DNA from: an uncultured Bacteroides sp.
Lineage (GTDB): Bacteria > Bacteroidota > Bacteroidia > Bacteroidales > Bacteroidaceae
NCBI GenBank assembly: GCA_959606905.1
Contig: CAUHML010000018.1
Span: forward strand, 1 to 50,763
Direction of reading: 5' to 3'
DNA length: 50,763 nt
Shown here: positions 26,679 through 34,709 of the stretch, piece after piece
Layout: every line of letters starts with the position of its first letter
Numbering within the stretch: the first letter of the stretch is position 1
Program-made: the position numbers and the translations under genes
Notes under the pieces: generated by a model
What the model saw: only the letters and a program-made list of their open reading frames with translations
What the model was told of the DNA's origin: nothing
Database searches by the model: none

Positions 26679-28232
26679 TTAAAAGTTCCAGATCATCGGA
26701 ATCAGAATAACAGAGATTATAAAGGTTATGATATTGAGCGGCAAACCGATACGAACAAAGTCCATAAATTTATAGTTGCCGATACCTTGCACAATCAGAT
26801 TAGTCTGATAACCGATAGGTGTAGAGAAACTGGCTGAAGCAGCCATACAGATCACAACAAAGAAAGGCGTCGGACTGACTCCCAACTGCGCTGCAATCGA
26901 CAGGGCCAATGGGAATGCCAATGCTGCCGCCGCATTATTCGTAATCAACTCCGTAAACAGGTTCGTAATGATAAACAACATGGCAAGCAACACGTGCGGA
27001 CCGTAATCATCGCTCAACCCGATAATGAACTTCGCAACACTATCAGCCACTCCCGAATTCACCATAGCCTTACTGATTGCAAATGCACAAGCAATCGTAA
27101 TCAAGATATCCCACGAAATGTATTTTGTATATTTACGGGCAGGAAACAGGTTCGTCCACGCCATAACAATGGTGGTGATAGACACAAAAAAGAACATATC
27201 CAGTTTGATATCCGGAAACATCTCTTTTGTCACCGGCAATTCACCGATCGTAGCACCGACAATCATCAGCACCAATAAAATCAGAGCTAGCCAGCGTTTT
27301 TTCTTTCCTGCGGTATCAGGGTCATTTCCGTTTGTCAGCAACACAAACACAGAAGACTCCCCCCATGTAGGAATAAAGGTATCATCAGCCATTACAACAA
27401 GCGTATCTCCTTCACGTAGCACCACTTCATTCAGATTAGTTACGAACCGCTGTCCGCTACGTGTCTTGATCTCCTTTACTTCCGCTCCATAATGACGCTG
27501 GAAATTAAAATCACTCAACTTCTTATTGATACCGGGGAAACGTGCCCCTAACACCGCTTCCACCCGATGCAATTTCTCCCCCTCTTCCATTTCCTCATCC
27601 GGCACAGCCGTATCAGGACGAGCATCCGGCAAAAGTCGTTTGGAGAAAAGGAAAAGATAAACAATTCCGGCAACAGCAATAAAAATGCCGACCTTTCCCA
27701 GTTCGAACATGGAGAAACCTTCAAAACCGGCTTCTAAAATCATTCCGTGCACTACCAGATTGGTAGAAGTACCAATCAACGTACAAATACCACCAAGAAT
27801 AGTCACATAAGAAAGAGGAATCAGGAATTTTGTTGCCGGGAGATTAACCGATTTCGCCCAATGTTTGATAATCGGGGCGAAGATAACCACAACAGGAGTA
27901 TTATTCAGGAAAGCGGAAATGAAAGCCACCGAAGGTAAGATACGCAACTGTGCTTTAAACACCGACGTCTTGCCCTGTGGAAGCAATTTCTTTATCACTT
28001 GCCCTAATGTACCCGATTGGCGGATACCTTCACTTACCAGAAACAGTAGGGCAACGGTAATCATGCCCTTATTACTGAACCCTTCCAGCATTTCTTTCGG
28101 GGTCAGAATACCGGCACACAAAAACAAGACCACTACCGAAAAAAGTATCATGCCCGGACGCATTTTGTCAGCGACCAAAGCAGCTACCATTCCTAATAAC
28201 GACAACAGTACAAATACAATTTCAAATGTCAT
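26679..28232 (-). CDS. SLC13/DASS-type sulfate permease with RCK_C domain
   Basis: A 517-residue inner-membrane transporter. The open frame begins at 28277, but ATG at 28232 (MTFEIVFVLLSLLGMVAALV) avoids overlap with cysQ and gives a proper first membrane helix. About eleven helices lie in two halves (SVAFISAFLNNTPVVVIFAP and NLFTELITNNAAAALAFPL, the paired hairpin motifs), separated by a cytoplasmic RCK_C/TrkA_C domain (LREGDTLVVMADD). Given its place in the cys operon, sulfate is the likely substrate, probably with Na+ symport. Confidence 0.88.
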   Translation of the reverse strand: MTFEIVFVLLSLLGMVAALVADKMRPGMILFSVVVLFLCAGILTPKEMLEGFSNKGMITVALLFLVSEGIRQSGTLGQVIKKLLPQGKTSVFKAQLRILPSVAFISAFLNNTPVVVIFAPIIKHWAKSVNLPATKFLIPLSYVTILGGICTLIGTSTNLVVHGMILEAGFEGFSMFELGKVGIFIAVAGIVYLFLFSKRLLPDARPDTAVPDEEMEEGEKLHRVEAVLGARFPGINKKLSDFNFQRHYGAEVKEIKTRSGQRFVTNLNEVVLREGDTLVVMADDTFIPTWGESSVFVLLTNGNDPDTAGKKKRWLALILLVLMIVGATIGELPVTKEMFPDIKLDMFFFVSITTIVMAWTNLFPARKYTKYISWDILITIACAFAISKAMVNSGVADSVAKFIIGLSDDYGPHVLLAMLFIITNLFTELITNNAAAALAFPLALSIAAQLGVSPTPFFVVICMAASASFSTPIGYQTNLIVQGIGNYKFMDFVRIGLPLNIITFIISVILIPMIWNF

Positions 28233-28243
28233 ATAAACATTAA

Positions 28244-29068
28244 TTAGTGTTTTCTTTTTGGCTCGACGATAAACCACGGATTCAATAAATCCTCCTTGTT
28301 ATATCGTAGAGGTTCGTCCTTTCCGGCTTGATACACTTCCATACCGGCGGCACGCGCTATCGCATGTCCGGCAGCTGTATCCCACTCCATTGTCGGAGCG
28401 AAACGCGGATACACATCCGCACTACCTTCTGCAACCAGACAGATTTTAATGGAACTTCCACTTGATATCAGTTCGACACTGCCATGTTTCTTCTTCAAGT
28501 CAGCGATATATGTTTCCGTTTCAGGTGACAGGTGCGAACGTGAAGCAACAACAATAAAATGATCACGTACATCCTCTAAAGGCATCAGCTCCGACTCTTT
28601 TATCATCTGTTGTAATGTCGTCCCTTTCCCTACCGGAGCGACAATACCGGAGCACTTATAGGCTCCCATACCTTCCACAGCAAAGTAAAGCACTCTCTTT
28701 ACAGGCACATAAATAACGCCTAACACAGGTACTGAATTCTGCACCAGGGCTATATTTACCGTAAATTCTCCATTGCGTTTAATAAATTCCTTTGTTCCAT
28801 CCAGAGGGTCAACAATCCACAAAGTATCCCATTTGCGGCGAACCTCATAATCCAGATGCTTTCCTTCTTCACTAAGAACAGGAAAAGGAGTATCGTTCAA
28901 AATAGCCACAATCGCTTCGTGCGCTTTCCTGTCTGCTATTGTCAGAGGAGAATTATCAGCCTTTCTCTCTATCTCGAAGTCCGATGCCGGATCATCATAA
29001 ATAGAAAGTATGTTTTCACCGGCTTTCAATGCTGCATCGATAGCAGCCATTACATATTTTTGTTCCAT
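28244..29068 (-). CDS. cysQ: 3'(2'),5'-bisphosphate nucleotidase CysQ
   Basis: A 274-residue Mg-dependent phosphatase of the inositol-monophosphatase fold. Metal motifs VDPLDGTKEF and MEWDTAAGHAIARAAG are intact. It removes the 3' phosphate from PAP, the by-product of sulfotransferases and PAPS reductase, which would otherwise inhibit them. It is the first gene of the operon, 11 nt before the transporter, and follows a TACTTTTG promoter box about 60 bp upstream. Confidence 0.94.
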   Translation of the reverse strand: MEQKYVMAAIDAALKAGENILSIYDDPASDFEIERKADNSPLTIADRKAHEAIVAILNDTPFPVLSEEGKHLDYEVRRKWDTLWIVDPLDGTKEFIKRNGEFTVNIALVQNSVPVLGVIYVPVKRVLYFAVEGMGAYKCSGIVAPVGKGTTLQQMIKESELMPLEDVRDHFIVVASRSHLSPETETYIADLKKKHGSVELISSGSSIKICLVAEGSADVYPRFAPTMEWDTAAGHAIARAAGMEVYQAGKDEPLRYNKEDLLNPWFIVEPKRKH

Positions 29069-29130
29069 TTAATTCCTTTATTAACACCTCACTAATATCA
29101 AGGCTGTAAATCCTCTAAATTAAGAGTTGA

Positions 29131-29138
29131 CAAAAGTA
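29131..29138 (-). promoter_or_regulatory. -7 box of the sulfate/sulfotransferase operon
   Basis: On the minus strand TACTTTTG matches TAnnTTTG, 63 bp before cysQ. The -33 element is not clear. Confidence 0.45.
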
Positions 29139-29244
29139 AAAACTTTCTTTGCTATAAAAGTTTCCCCACCTGCATTTATAACTTCTTTTAGTAGAATGAT
29201 AAAAATATCTAAACGAAACATCATTTTTCTCTCTCAACAAAAAA

Positions 29245-29266
29245 GCAGTAACTTCCCAGTTACCGC
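29245..29266 (-). terminator. Terminator after the SPOR lipoprotein gene
   Basis: On the minus strand GCGGTAACT pairs with AGTTACTGC (one mismatch) and is followed by TTTTTTGTTG. Confidence 0.7.
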
Positions 29267-29320
29267 CTTCTTATTCGGAAAAAACGTTGGTTCTTCCCAA
29301 TATATATTACCAAAAAGAAA

Positions 29321-29815
29321 TCAATATACACGATACAGCAACCAAGCGCCTTGGAAATCCGAACGATTCGGATACTTAGCCTTGAAAGCATCGCGAGCGT
29401 CAGCAGCAGCAGCCTTATCAGCAAATGAGCTAACTATTACACGATACATTGCCTTATCAGCGTTAAATGCGATTGTAGCCTGATAACCTTGTGCATCCAG
29501 CCAATCTTTCAATCCTTCGGCATTTGCTTTTACACCAAAGCTACCGGCCACTACACTATAATCTTTCAAACCGTCATTACCGGAAACAACTGTCACCTTT
29601 TCCTGACGTACACCCGATGTATCTGCTACTTTAGGTGTTGTCACAGGAGCTGCCACTACCGGAGTCACCTCAACCGGAGCTTCCACTTGCGGTTCTGCCA
29701 GTTCTTGCTGTTTTGCTTTCTCGTAAGCCTTCTTATAGGCGCTTTCGCTGGATTTACAAGATGCAAAAGCAAGCACCAAGCACACTCCCATTCCTAATAC
29801 GACCAATTTTCTCAT
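29321..29815 (-). CDS. SPOR-domain lipoprotein
   Basis: The open frame extends to 29902, but ATG at 29815 gives a proper lipoprotein signal: MRKLVVLGMGVCLVLAFASC with the lipobox Cys at residue 20. A proline/valine-rich linker follows, then a C-terminal SPOR domain of about 75 residues (YSVVAGSFGVKANAEGLKDW and YRVIVSSFADKAAAADARDA), which binds denuded glycan strands at division sites. Total 164 residues. A terminator follows at 29245. Confidence 0.88.
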   Translation of the reverse strand: MRKLVVLGMGVCLVLAFASCKSSESAYKKAYEKAKQQELAEPQVEAPVEVTPVVAAPVTTPKVADTSGVRQEKVTVVSGNDGLKDYSVVAGSFGVKANAEGLKDWLDAQGYQATIAFNADKAMYRVIVSSFADKAAAADARDAFKAKYPNRSDFQGAWLLYRVY

Positions 29816-29930
29816 ATTCCTATACTCTGTTTTAATTAATAATTCATGTTCTCGTCTATCAATATTCAGTTTCGGGCAACAAAATAATAGAAATTTTATC
29901 ATCCGGCAAAGAAATCCGGCGAAAAAACGC

Positions 29931-30704
29931 TTATTCGGACTTTTTCTTATAAGAAATCGTTCCTGTTGCCTGATTAGTCGGCATTAAAAGCACTTCCGCA
30001 ATCTGAATATGTTCGGGAGCCGAAGCAGCGAAGTAAACTGTCTCAGCCACATCCTCTCCGGTCAACGGGCGAATTCCTTTGTAGAAATTATCAGCCGCCT
30101 GCTTGTCACCCCGGTAACGCACCACCGAGAAGTTGGTTTCCACCATACCCGGTTTGATATTCGTCACTCTCAGCGGAGTATCCACCAGATCAATCCGAAG
30201 TCCGTCCGAAAGGGCCTTTACAGCAGCCTTAGTCGCACAGTACACACTTCCCCCGGGGTAAGCCGCATCACCTGCAATAGAACCGATATTGATCACATGC
30301 CCCCGCCCGCGCTCTATCATACCGGGAACCACAAGACGCGTCATCGTCAACAATCCCTTTATATTCGTGTCAATCATGATGTCCCACTCGTCCAGACTAC
30401 CCTCGAACTCTTTATCCACTCCGATCACCAGTCCGGCATTGTTGATCAACAGATCAATCGTTTTCCAGTCCGCCGGCAAGTTTTCCAGTGCAGCCTTCAC
30501 CTGTTCACGGTCACGTACATCACAAATAAGCGGCCTTGTCACCAGTTTAGGACACTCCATTTCCAACTCATATATCAGCTTCTCCAACTTTGAAGTATCA
30601 CGGGCATTCAAAATCAAATTCCAACCTTCTTTGGCAAACTTACAGGCACAAGCTTTACCAATTCCGCTAGTTGCGCCAGTAATTAAAACAGTTTTTATTT
30701 CCAT
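29931..30704 (-). CDS. Short-chain dehydrogenase/reductase (YdfG-like)
   Basis: A 257-residue classical SDR, starting at Met 30704 (MEIKTVLITGATSGIGKACA) rather than the longer frame start at 30734, because the -7 box lies at 30732-30739. Cofactor motif TGATSGIG and catalytic YxxxK (VYCATKAAVK) with the preceding Ser (NIGSIAGDAAY) are present. The nearest known type is the YdfG/3-hydroxy acid or serine dehydrogenase group; the substrate cannot be fixed. It is monocistronic. Confidence 0.88.
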   Translation of the reverse strand: MEIKTVLITGATSGIGKACACKFAKEGWNLILNARDTSKLEKLIYELEMECPKLVTRPLICDVRDREQVKAALENLPADWKTIDLLINNAGLVIGVDKEFEGSLDEWDIMIDTNIKGLLTMTRLVVPGMIERGRGHVINIGSIAGDAAYPGGSVYCATKAAVKALSDGLRIDLVDTPLRVTNIKPGMVETNFSVVRYRGDKQAADNFYKGIRPLTGEDVAETVYFAASAPEHIQIAEVLLMPTNQATGTISYKKKSE

Positions 30705-30731
30705 TATGTTTAAATTATAAATACTGAATGA

Positions 30732-30739
30732 CAAAAGTA
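30732..30739 (-). promoter_or_regulatory. -7 box of the SDR gene
   Basis: TACTTTTG on the minus strand, 27 bp before Met 30704. It supports that start over 30734. Confidence 0.5.
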
Positions 30740-30863
30740 CGCCTTAACTTCCATTGGTTAGTCTCCAAAGTCCGTTAAATAAGATTAAACCATAAAAGAA
30801 AAAAAGAAATATAAAACTATGCACTTTTTTTAGTTTTACTGAACAACCTTAGAAGAAAAATGT

Positions 30864-30871
30864 TATATTTG
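30864..30871 (+). promoter_or_regulatory. -7 box of the YtxH trio
   Basis: TATATTTG matches TAnnTTTG and lies 32 bp before the YtxH-like gene. Confidence 0.5.
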
Positions 30872-30903
30872 TTGTATCATAATCATTTTAAACATTATAC
30901 ATT

Positions 30904-31113
30904 ATGAAAGGATTGAATGTTTTAGCAGCTTTTCTGGGTGGTGCAGCCGTAGGCGCAGCCCTTGGTATTTTATTTGCTCCTGAAAAAGGAGAAGACACCC
31001 GTCACAAAATCGCAGAGATTCTTCGTAAAAAGGGAATCAAGCTGAATCGCAGCGAAATGGAAACTCTCGTTGATGAGATTGCTGCGGAGATGAAAGGAGA
31101 AATAGCAGAATAA
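30904..31113 (+). CDS. YtxH-like small membrane protein
   Basis: A 69-residue protein with a glycine/alanine-rich membrane segment (VLAAFLGGAAVGAALGILFA) followed by PEKGEDTRHKIAEI, the YtxH pattern, and a charged helix. YtxH-like proteins are linked to envelope stress in other bacteria. It is first in a three-gene set with a holin-X-like protein and a small basic protein, a common grouping in Bacteroides. Confidence 0.85.
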   Translation: MKGLNVLAAFLGGAAVGAALGILFAPEKGEDTRHKIAEILRKKGIKLNRSEMETLVDEIAAEMKGEIAE

Positions 31114-31145
31114 GTGAGTAATCAAAGACTAAAAACAGAGCGACC

Positions 31146-31508
31146 ATGTTTGCAGACGATAAAAGTATTGAGAATTTTCAGCAGTTATTTTTCGAGTTCA
31201 AGAAATATTTAGAACTTCAAAAAGAATACACCAAATTAGAGTTAACGGAAAAACTGACTATCCTGTTTTCAACGTTAATCATGGTATTAGTACTTATCAT
31301 CTTAGGCATGGTAGCCCTGTTTTACCTGCTTTTTGCTCTGGCTTATGTATTAGAACCATTGGTAGGCGGCCTCATGGCAAGTTTTGCCATTATCGCAGGC
31401 ATCAACGTTCTGCTCATCGCTCTTGTTATTATTTTCCGCAAGCAACTCATCATATCTCCTATGGTGAACTTCCTTGCCAATTTATTTTTAACTGATTCAA
31501 ATAAATAA
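31146..31508 (+). CDS. Phage holin-X-like (DUF1469) membrane protein
   Basis: A 120-residue protein with a helical N-terminus (FQQLFFEFKKYLELQKEYTK) and two membrane hairpin helices (about 48-70 and 76-98), the layout of the putative actinobacterial holin-X/DUF1469 family. In chromosomal context it is more likely an envelope protein than a phage lysis protein. It lies 32 nt after the YtxH-like gene and 3 nt before the next gene. Confidence 0.82.
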   Translation: MFADDKSIENFQQLFFEFKKYLELQKEYTKLELTEKLTILFSTLIMVLVLIILGMVALFYLLFALAYVLEPLVGGLMASFAIIAGINVLLIALVIIFRKQLIISPMVNFLANLFLTDSNK

Positions 31509-31511
31509 ATT

Positions 31512-31769
31512 ATGAGTGCGCAAACACCACAGAAATTCACATTAGAAGAAATATCCCTACGCAAAAAGAAGCTTTTGAATGAGATACATGCCCAGAAAAA
31601 AGCAATGACAGCCACAACACGCGAGATATTTGCCCCCATTGCTCCGGCTAACAACAAGGCAGATGCTATCATGCGTTCATTCAATACGGGCATGGCTATA
31701 TTCGACGGTGTGATGTTGGGGGTCAAAGTTATGAGGAAGGTGCGCACGTATTTCAGGAATTTAAGATAA
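31512..31769 (+). CDS. Conserved small hypothetical protein of the YtxH trio
   Basis: An 85-residue basic protein starting 3 nt after the holin-X-like gene. The N-terminal half is a charged helix (TLEEISLRKKKLLNEIHAQK); the C-terminal part (NTGMAIFDGVMLGVKVMRK) is more hydrophobic and could lie on the membrane. I do not know its function; tight spacing says it works with the two preceding membrane proteins. Confidence 0.75.
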   Translation: MSAQTPQKFTLEEISLRKKKLLNEIHAQKKAMTATTREIFAPIAPANNKADAIMRSFNTGMAIFDGVMLGVKVMRKVRTYFRNLR

Positions 31770-31828
31770 TTCGATCTTCTCATTAAGTAGAAGTATATAC
31801 TTCAGTAACACATTTCAATGTGAGCGAG

Positions 31829-32132
31829 TACAGTAAGTACACTTTTTCAGGCTTTCCCCTACACACGCACACATGTTATAGTAATATAGAAAAAAACGAA
31901 TAAAACGGCGGAAACTCATAACAACCGTTGTCTATTACCCTTCAAACAAGTTATTCCGAATTTTTAGCTATTATAGAAAATAGATACTTGACATAAGTAT
32001 TTTGGAAACTGAACTTTAAATTACATTATTAGGTTCTTCTTCAAATTTAGTGGTAATTTGAAGAAGAACTCATTATTATATACATGCGTGTGTGTGTATG
32101 TGGAAAAGCCTGAAAAGGTGTATTTACTGTAT
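31829..32132. mobile_element. MITE-like element with long inverted repeats and TA flanks
   Basis: Imperfect inverted repeats of about 46 bp lie at 31831-31875 and 32083-32130. The outer consensus is CAGTAARTACACYTTTTCAG, then GCTTTYCC and a CA/TG-rich part. The unit is 300 bp, has no coding capacity and is flanked by TA on both sides, as expected for an IS630/mariner-type target duplication. A perfect 15-bp stem, 32033-32047 with 32055-32069, lies inside. It fills the gap between the YtxH trio and manA. Confidence 0.65.
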
Positions 32133-32163
32133 TTATGTCTGCAAAATGAAGCGGCGTTATTTA

Positions 32164-32210
32164 ACTGCTAAAGCATAGCTTTAGAGATTGTAAAGCTATG
32201 CTTTAGCAGT
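32164..32210. repeat. Perfect 20-bp stem hairpin
   Basis: ACTGCTAAAGCATAGCTTTA (32164-32183) and its exact complement (32191-32210) flank a 7-nt loop. Each arm contains the near-palindrome TAAAGCATAGCTTTA. It lies between the MITE-like element and the manA terminator; role unknown. Confidence 0.6.
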
Positions 32211-32260
32211 CATGAAGCACAGCTTTCTAAAATTCTTCCGAAATATGAGATATTATAAAA

Positions 32261-32285
32261 AAGGCTTCCAACCCGTGGAAGCCTT
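32261..32285 (-). terminator. Terminator after manA
   Basis: On the minus strand AAGGCTTCCA pairs with TGGAAGCCTT across a 5-nt loop, followed by TTTTTATAA. A second small hairpin (CAGCTTCAT with ATGAAGCTG, 32302-32323) lies between it and the stop codon. Confidence 0.82.
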
Positions 32286-32333
32286 ATGCTTGTCGAAGTA
32301 ACAGCTTCATCTCAATGAAGCTGAAATATCCTT

Positions 32334-33305
32334 TTATACGTAAGTCTCCAGCAACTTCACGTTTGCACTTTCAGGAGTAATAGTAATATCCTGAGTGGTA
32401 GCGGGGAGCAAAATAGACTCTCCGGCATTTACTGTCAGTTCGTTGCCTTCATTGTCCACCATTTTGCATGAGCCTTCCATGCAAATAAAAATAACGAATG
32501 AATCGAGTTCCGAATAGTCACAACTGATTTCTTCGGTCATGTCATACAAAGAAGTGGTGAAATAAGGGCAGGCAACCAACTCTACCGGTTCATCCTTCAA
32601 CGGTTCGTATTTGGTACGATAATCATCCAATACTTCGTAGTTGATAGCTTCACGGGCCAAATCGGTGTGGAGTTCACGTGTTTTGCCGTTCGCATCTTTA
32701 CGGTTGAAGTCGTAGATACGGTAAGTGATGTCGGAAGTTTGCTGAATTTCAGCGATGAACGCCCCCGCACCAATGCTGTGTACACGTCCCGCAGGAAGGA
32801 AGAAAACATCTCCCGGATGAATCTCGTACTCTTGCAGCACATCGGTAATCGTATTGTTCAATACGCGTTCTTTATATTCTTTCGGAGTAATCTGTTCAGA
32901 AAATCCCGAACGCAATTTAGCTCCTTTGTCAGCATCTACCACATACCACATTTCTGTTTTACCCATTGAGTTGTGACGTTTTTTCGCAAGGTCATCGGCC
33001 GGGTGTACCTGAATGGACAAATCCTGCTTGGCATCAATAAACTTAATGAGTAATGGAAATTTGTTTCCGAAACGGGCATAATTCGCTTCACCTACCAGTT
33101 CCTCGCGATACCTTCTCACCATGTCGGCAAGGGTTAAACCTTTATCCGGGCCATTGGCCACTACGGATTCATTGTCCTCAACGCCGGAAATCTCCCAGCT
33201 TTCTCCTACTCCTTTCAAGTCTGAATTCAAATGCTTGAACGGAATAATTTTGTCGCCCCCCCAAAGCGTCTGCTTCAGAATAGGTTCGAATTTTAATGGA
33301 TACAT
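32334..33305 (-). CDS. manA: Mannose-6-phosphate isomerase, type I
   Basis: A 323-residue zinc-dependent cupin isomerase interconverting mannose-6-P and fructose-6-P. Zinc-site motifs are SIQVHPADDLAKKRH, GKTEMWYVVDAD and FFLPAGRVHSIGAG; a C-terminal cupin follows (MVDNEGNELTVNAGESILLP). Length fits the short Bacteroides type. Monocistronic, with a TATGTTTG box 60 bp upstream and a terminator downstream. It feeds GDP-mannose/fucose synthesis and mannose catabolism. Confidence 0.94.
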   Translation of the reverse strand: MYPLKFEPILKQTLWGGDKIIPFKHLNSDLKGVGESWEISGVEDNESVVANGPDKGLTLADMVRRYREELVGEANYARFGNKFPLLIKFIDAKQDLSIQVHPADDLAKKRHNSMGKTEMWYVVDADKGAKLRSGFSEQITPKEYKERVLNNTITDVLQEYEIHPGDVFFLPAGRVHSIGAGAFIAEIQQTSDITYRIYDFNRKDANGKTRELHTDLAREAINYEVLDDYRTKYEPLKDEPVELVACPYFTTSLYDMTEEISCDYSELDSFVIFICMEGSCKMVDNEGNELTVNAGESILLPATTQDITITPESANVKLLETYV

Positions 33306-33364
33306 TTTTGTTTTTCTTGTTATAAACTTAGATTAAATTCGCTCGGATTGCATGAATCCGGGAG

Positions 33365-33372
33365 CAAACATA
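33365..33372 (-). promoter_or_regulatory. -7 box of manA
   Basis: TATGTTTG on the minus strand matches TAnnTTTG, 60 bp before manA; no clear -33 element. Confidence 0.45.
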
Positions 33373-33503
33373 CAAAAAATAGTTTAGTTTTAAGAAAAGG
33401 ACGATAAAAATCTTTTTGAAAAAAAACATACCAAAAAGAATAGGAACATTAAAGTAATAACGCTAAACTTTCCTAAAGCACCTGCTATATTTAGTCCGAA
33501 TAA

Positions 33504-33535
33504 TTTGTGAGTAAGAAAGAATTTGCCTTTATTTG
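33504..33535 (+). promoter_or_regulatory. Promoter of galM
   Basis: TTTG (33504-33507), a 20-bp spacer and TTTATTTG (33528-33535, one mismatch to TAnnTTTG). It lies downstream of the GTG at 33507, so the galM start must be ATG 33561. Confidence 0.55.
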
Positions 33536-33560
33536 CAGGAAAATTTTAATAATACCAGAC

Positions 33561-34658
33561 ATGAATAACACATTCCCAACAGAGGGAAATCTTTCAGGGC
33601 TCAGCCGGAAAGATTTTCAAAAGGATATAAATGATAAAAAAACAGATTTATTTATCCTTAAAAACAAAAAGGGAATGGAAGTGGCCGTAACGAATTACGG
33701 GTGCGCCATTCTTTCGATTATGGTACCGGACAAAAACGGTAAGTATGCTAATGTGATTCTCGGACACGACAGCATTGACCATGTAATCAACAGCCCGGAA
33801 CCTTTCCTGAGTACAACTATCGGACGTTATGGCAACCGTATCGCCAAAGGAAAATTCACTTTGTTCGGCGAAGAACATGAACTCACAATCAACAACGGCC
33901 CTAACTCCTTGCACGGAGGACCTACCGGTTTCCACGCCCGTGTATGGGACGCAATCCAGATTGATGAAAGCACCGTGCAATTCAATTATGTTTCTGCCGA
34001 CGGCGAAGAGGGATTCCCCGGTAATCTGGAAGTAGAAATGACCTACCGACTGGAAAATGAAGTGAATGCACTGACTATCGAATACCGCGCCACTACTGAC
34101 AAAGCAACGGTTGTAAACCTCACTAACCACGGTTTCTTCAACCTCGCCGGCATCTCCAATCCGACTCCTACCGTCAACAACAACATCGTTACTATCAACG
34201 CTGATTTCTATACACCTATCGATGAAGTTTCTATCCCAACCGGAGAAATCGCCAAAGTGGAAGGAACTCCTATGGACTTCCGCACTCCGCATACCGTAGG
34301 CGAACGTATCGACGATAAATTCCAGCAATTGATATTCGGTGCCGGATACGACCACTGCTACGTATTGAACAAAACAGAAAGCGGTTCGCTCGACCTCGCC
34401 GCTACCTGCAAAGATCCTGAAAGCGGCCGTATCATGGAAGTATACACAACCGAAGCAGGCGTGCAACTTTATACAGGCAACTGGCTGAACGGATTCGAAG
34501 GCGCACACGGCGCTACATTCCCGGCAAGAAGCGCTATCTGTTTTGAAGCACAATGTTTCCCGGATACTCCGAACAAACCGCATTTCCCGTCGGCTACCCT
34601 GCTGCCGGGTGATGAATACCAACAAATCACAGTTTACAAATTTGATGTAGAAGAATAA
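33561..34658 (+). CDS. galM: Aldose 1-epimerase (mutarotase)
   Basis: A 365-residue mutarotase with ATG at 33561; the frame could begin with GTG at 33507, but the promoter overlaps that. Family motifs are TIGRYGNRIAKGKF, NGPNSLHGGPTGFH with the catalytic His, LTNHGFFNLAG with the second His, AGYDHCYVLN and ARSAICFEAQCFPDTPN with the catalytic Glu. It interconverts alpha and beta anomers of galactose or other aldoses. It leads a galM-gluP-galK unit for free galactose use. Confidence 0.94.
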   Translation: MNNTFPTEGNLSGLSRKDFQKDINDKKTDLFILKNKKGMEVAVTNYGCAILSIMVPDKNGKYANVILGHDSIDHVINSPEPFLSTTIGRYGNRIAKGKFTLFGEEHELTINNGPNSLHGGPTGFHARVWDAIQIDESTVQFNYVSADGEEGFPGNLEVEMTYRLENEVNALTIEYRATTDKATVVNLTNHGFFNLAGISNPTPTVNNNIVTINADFYTPIDEVSIPTGEIAKVEGTPMDFRTPHTVGERIDDKFQQLIFGAGYDHCYVLNKTESGSLDLAATCKDPESGRIMEVYTTEAGVQLYTGNWLNGFEGAHGATFPARSAICFEAQCFPDTPNKPHFPSATLLPGDEYQQITVYKFDVEE

Positions 34659-34709
34659 CAACTAAAAAATAACTAACCTAATTTTATAAACTAACATTTT
34701 TTTTGAACC

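Noticed and set aside
31146..31508. Holin-X-like gene as sign of a prophage
   Set aside because: It belongs to a three-gene envelope set (YtxH, holin-X, small basic protein) seen in core Bacteroides DNA, with no other phage genes nearby.
33648..34661. 337-codon open frame antisense to galM
   Set aside because: It lies fully inside the clear galM gene on the other strand; long antisense frames arise from codon bias of well-expressed genes, and the product is rich in Phe/Cys without domain likeness.
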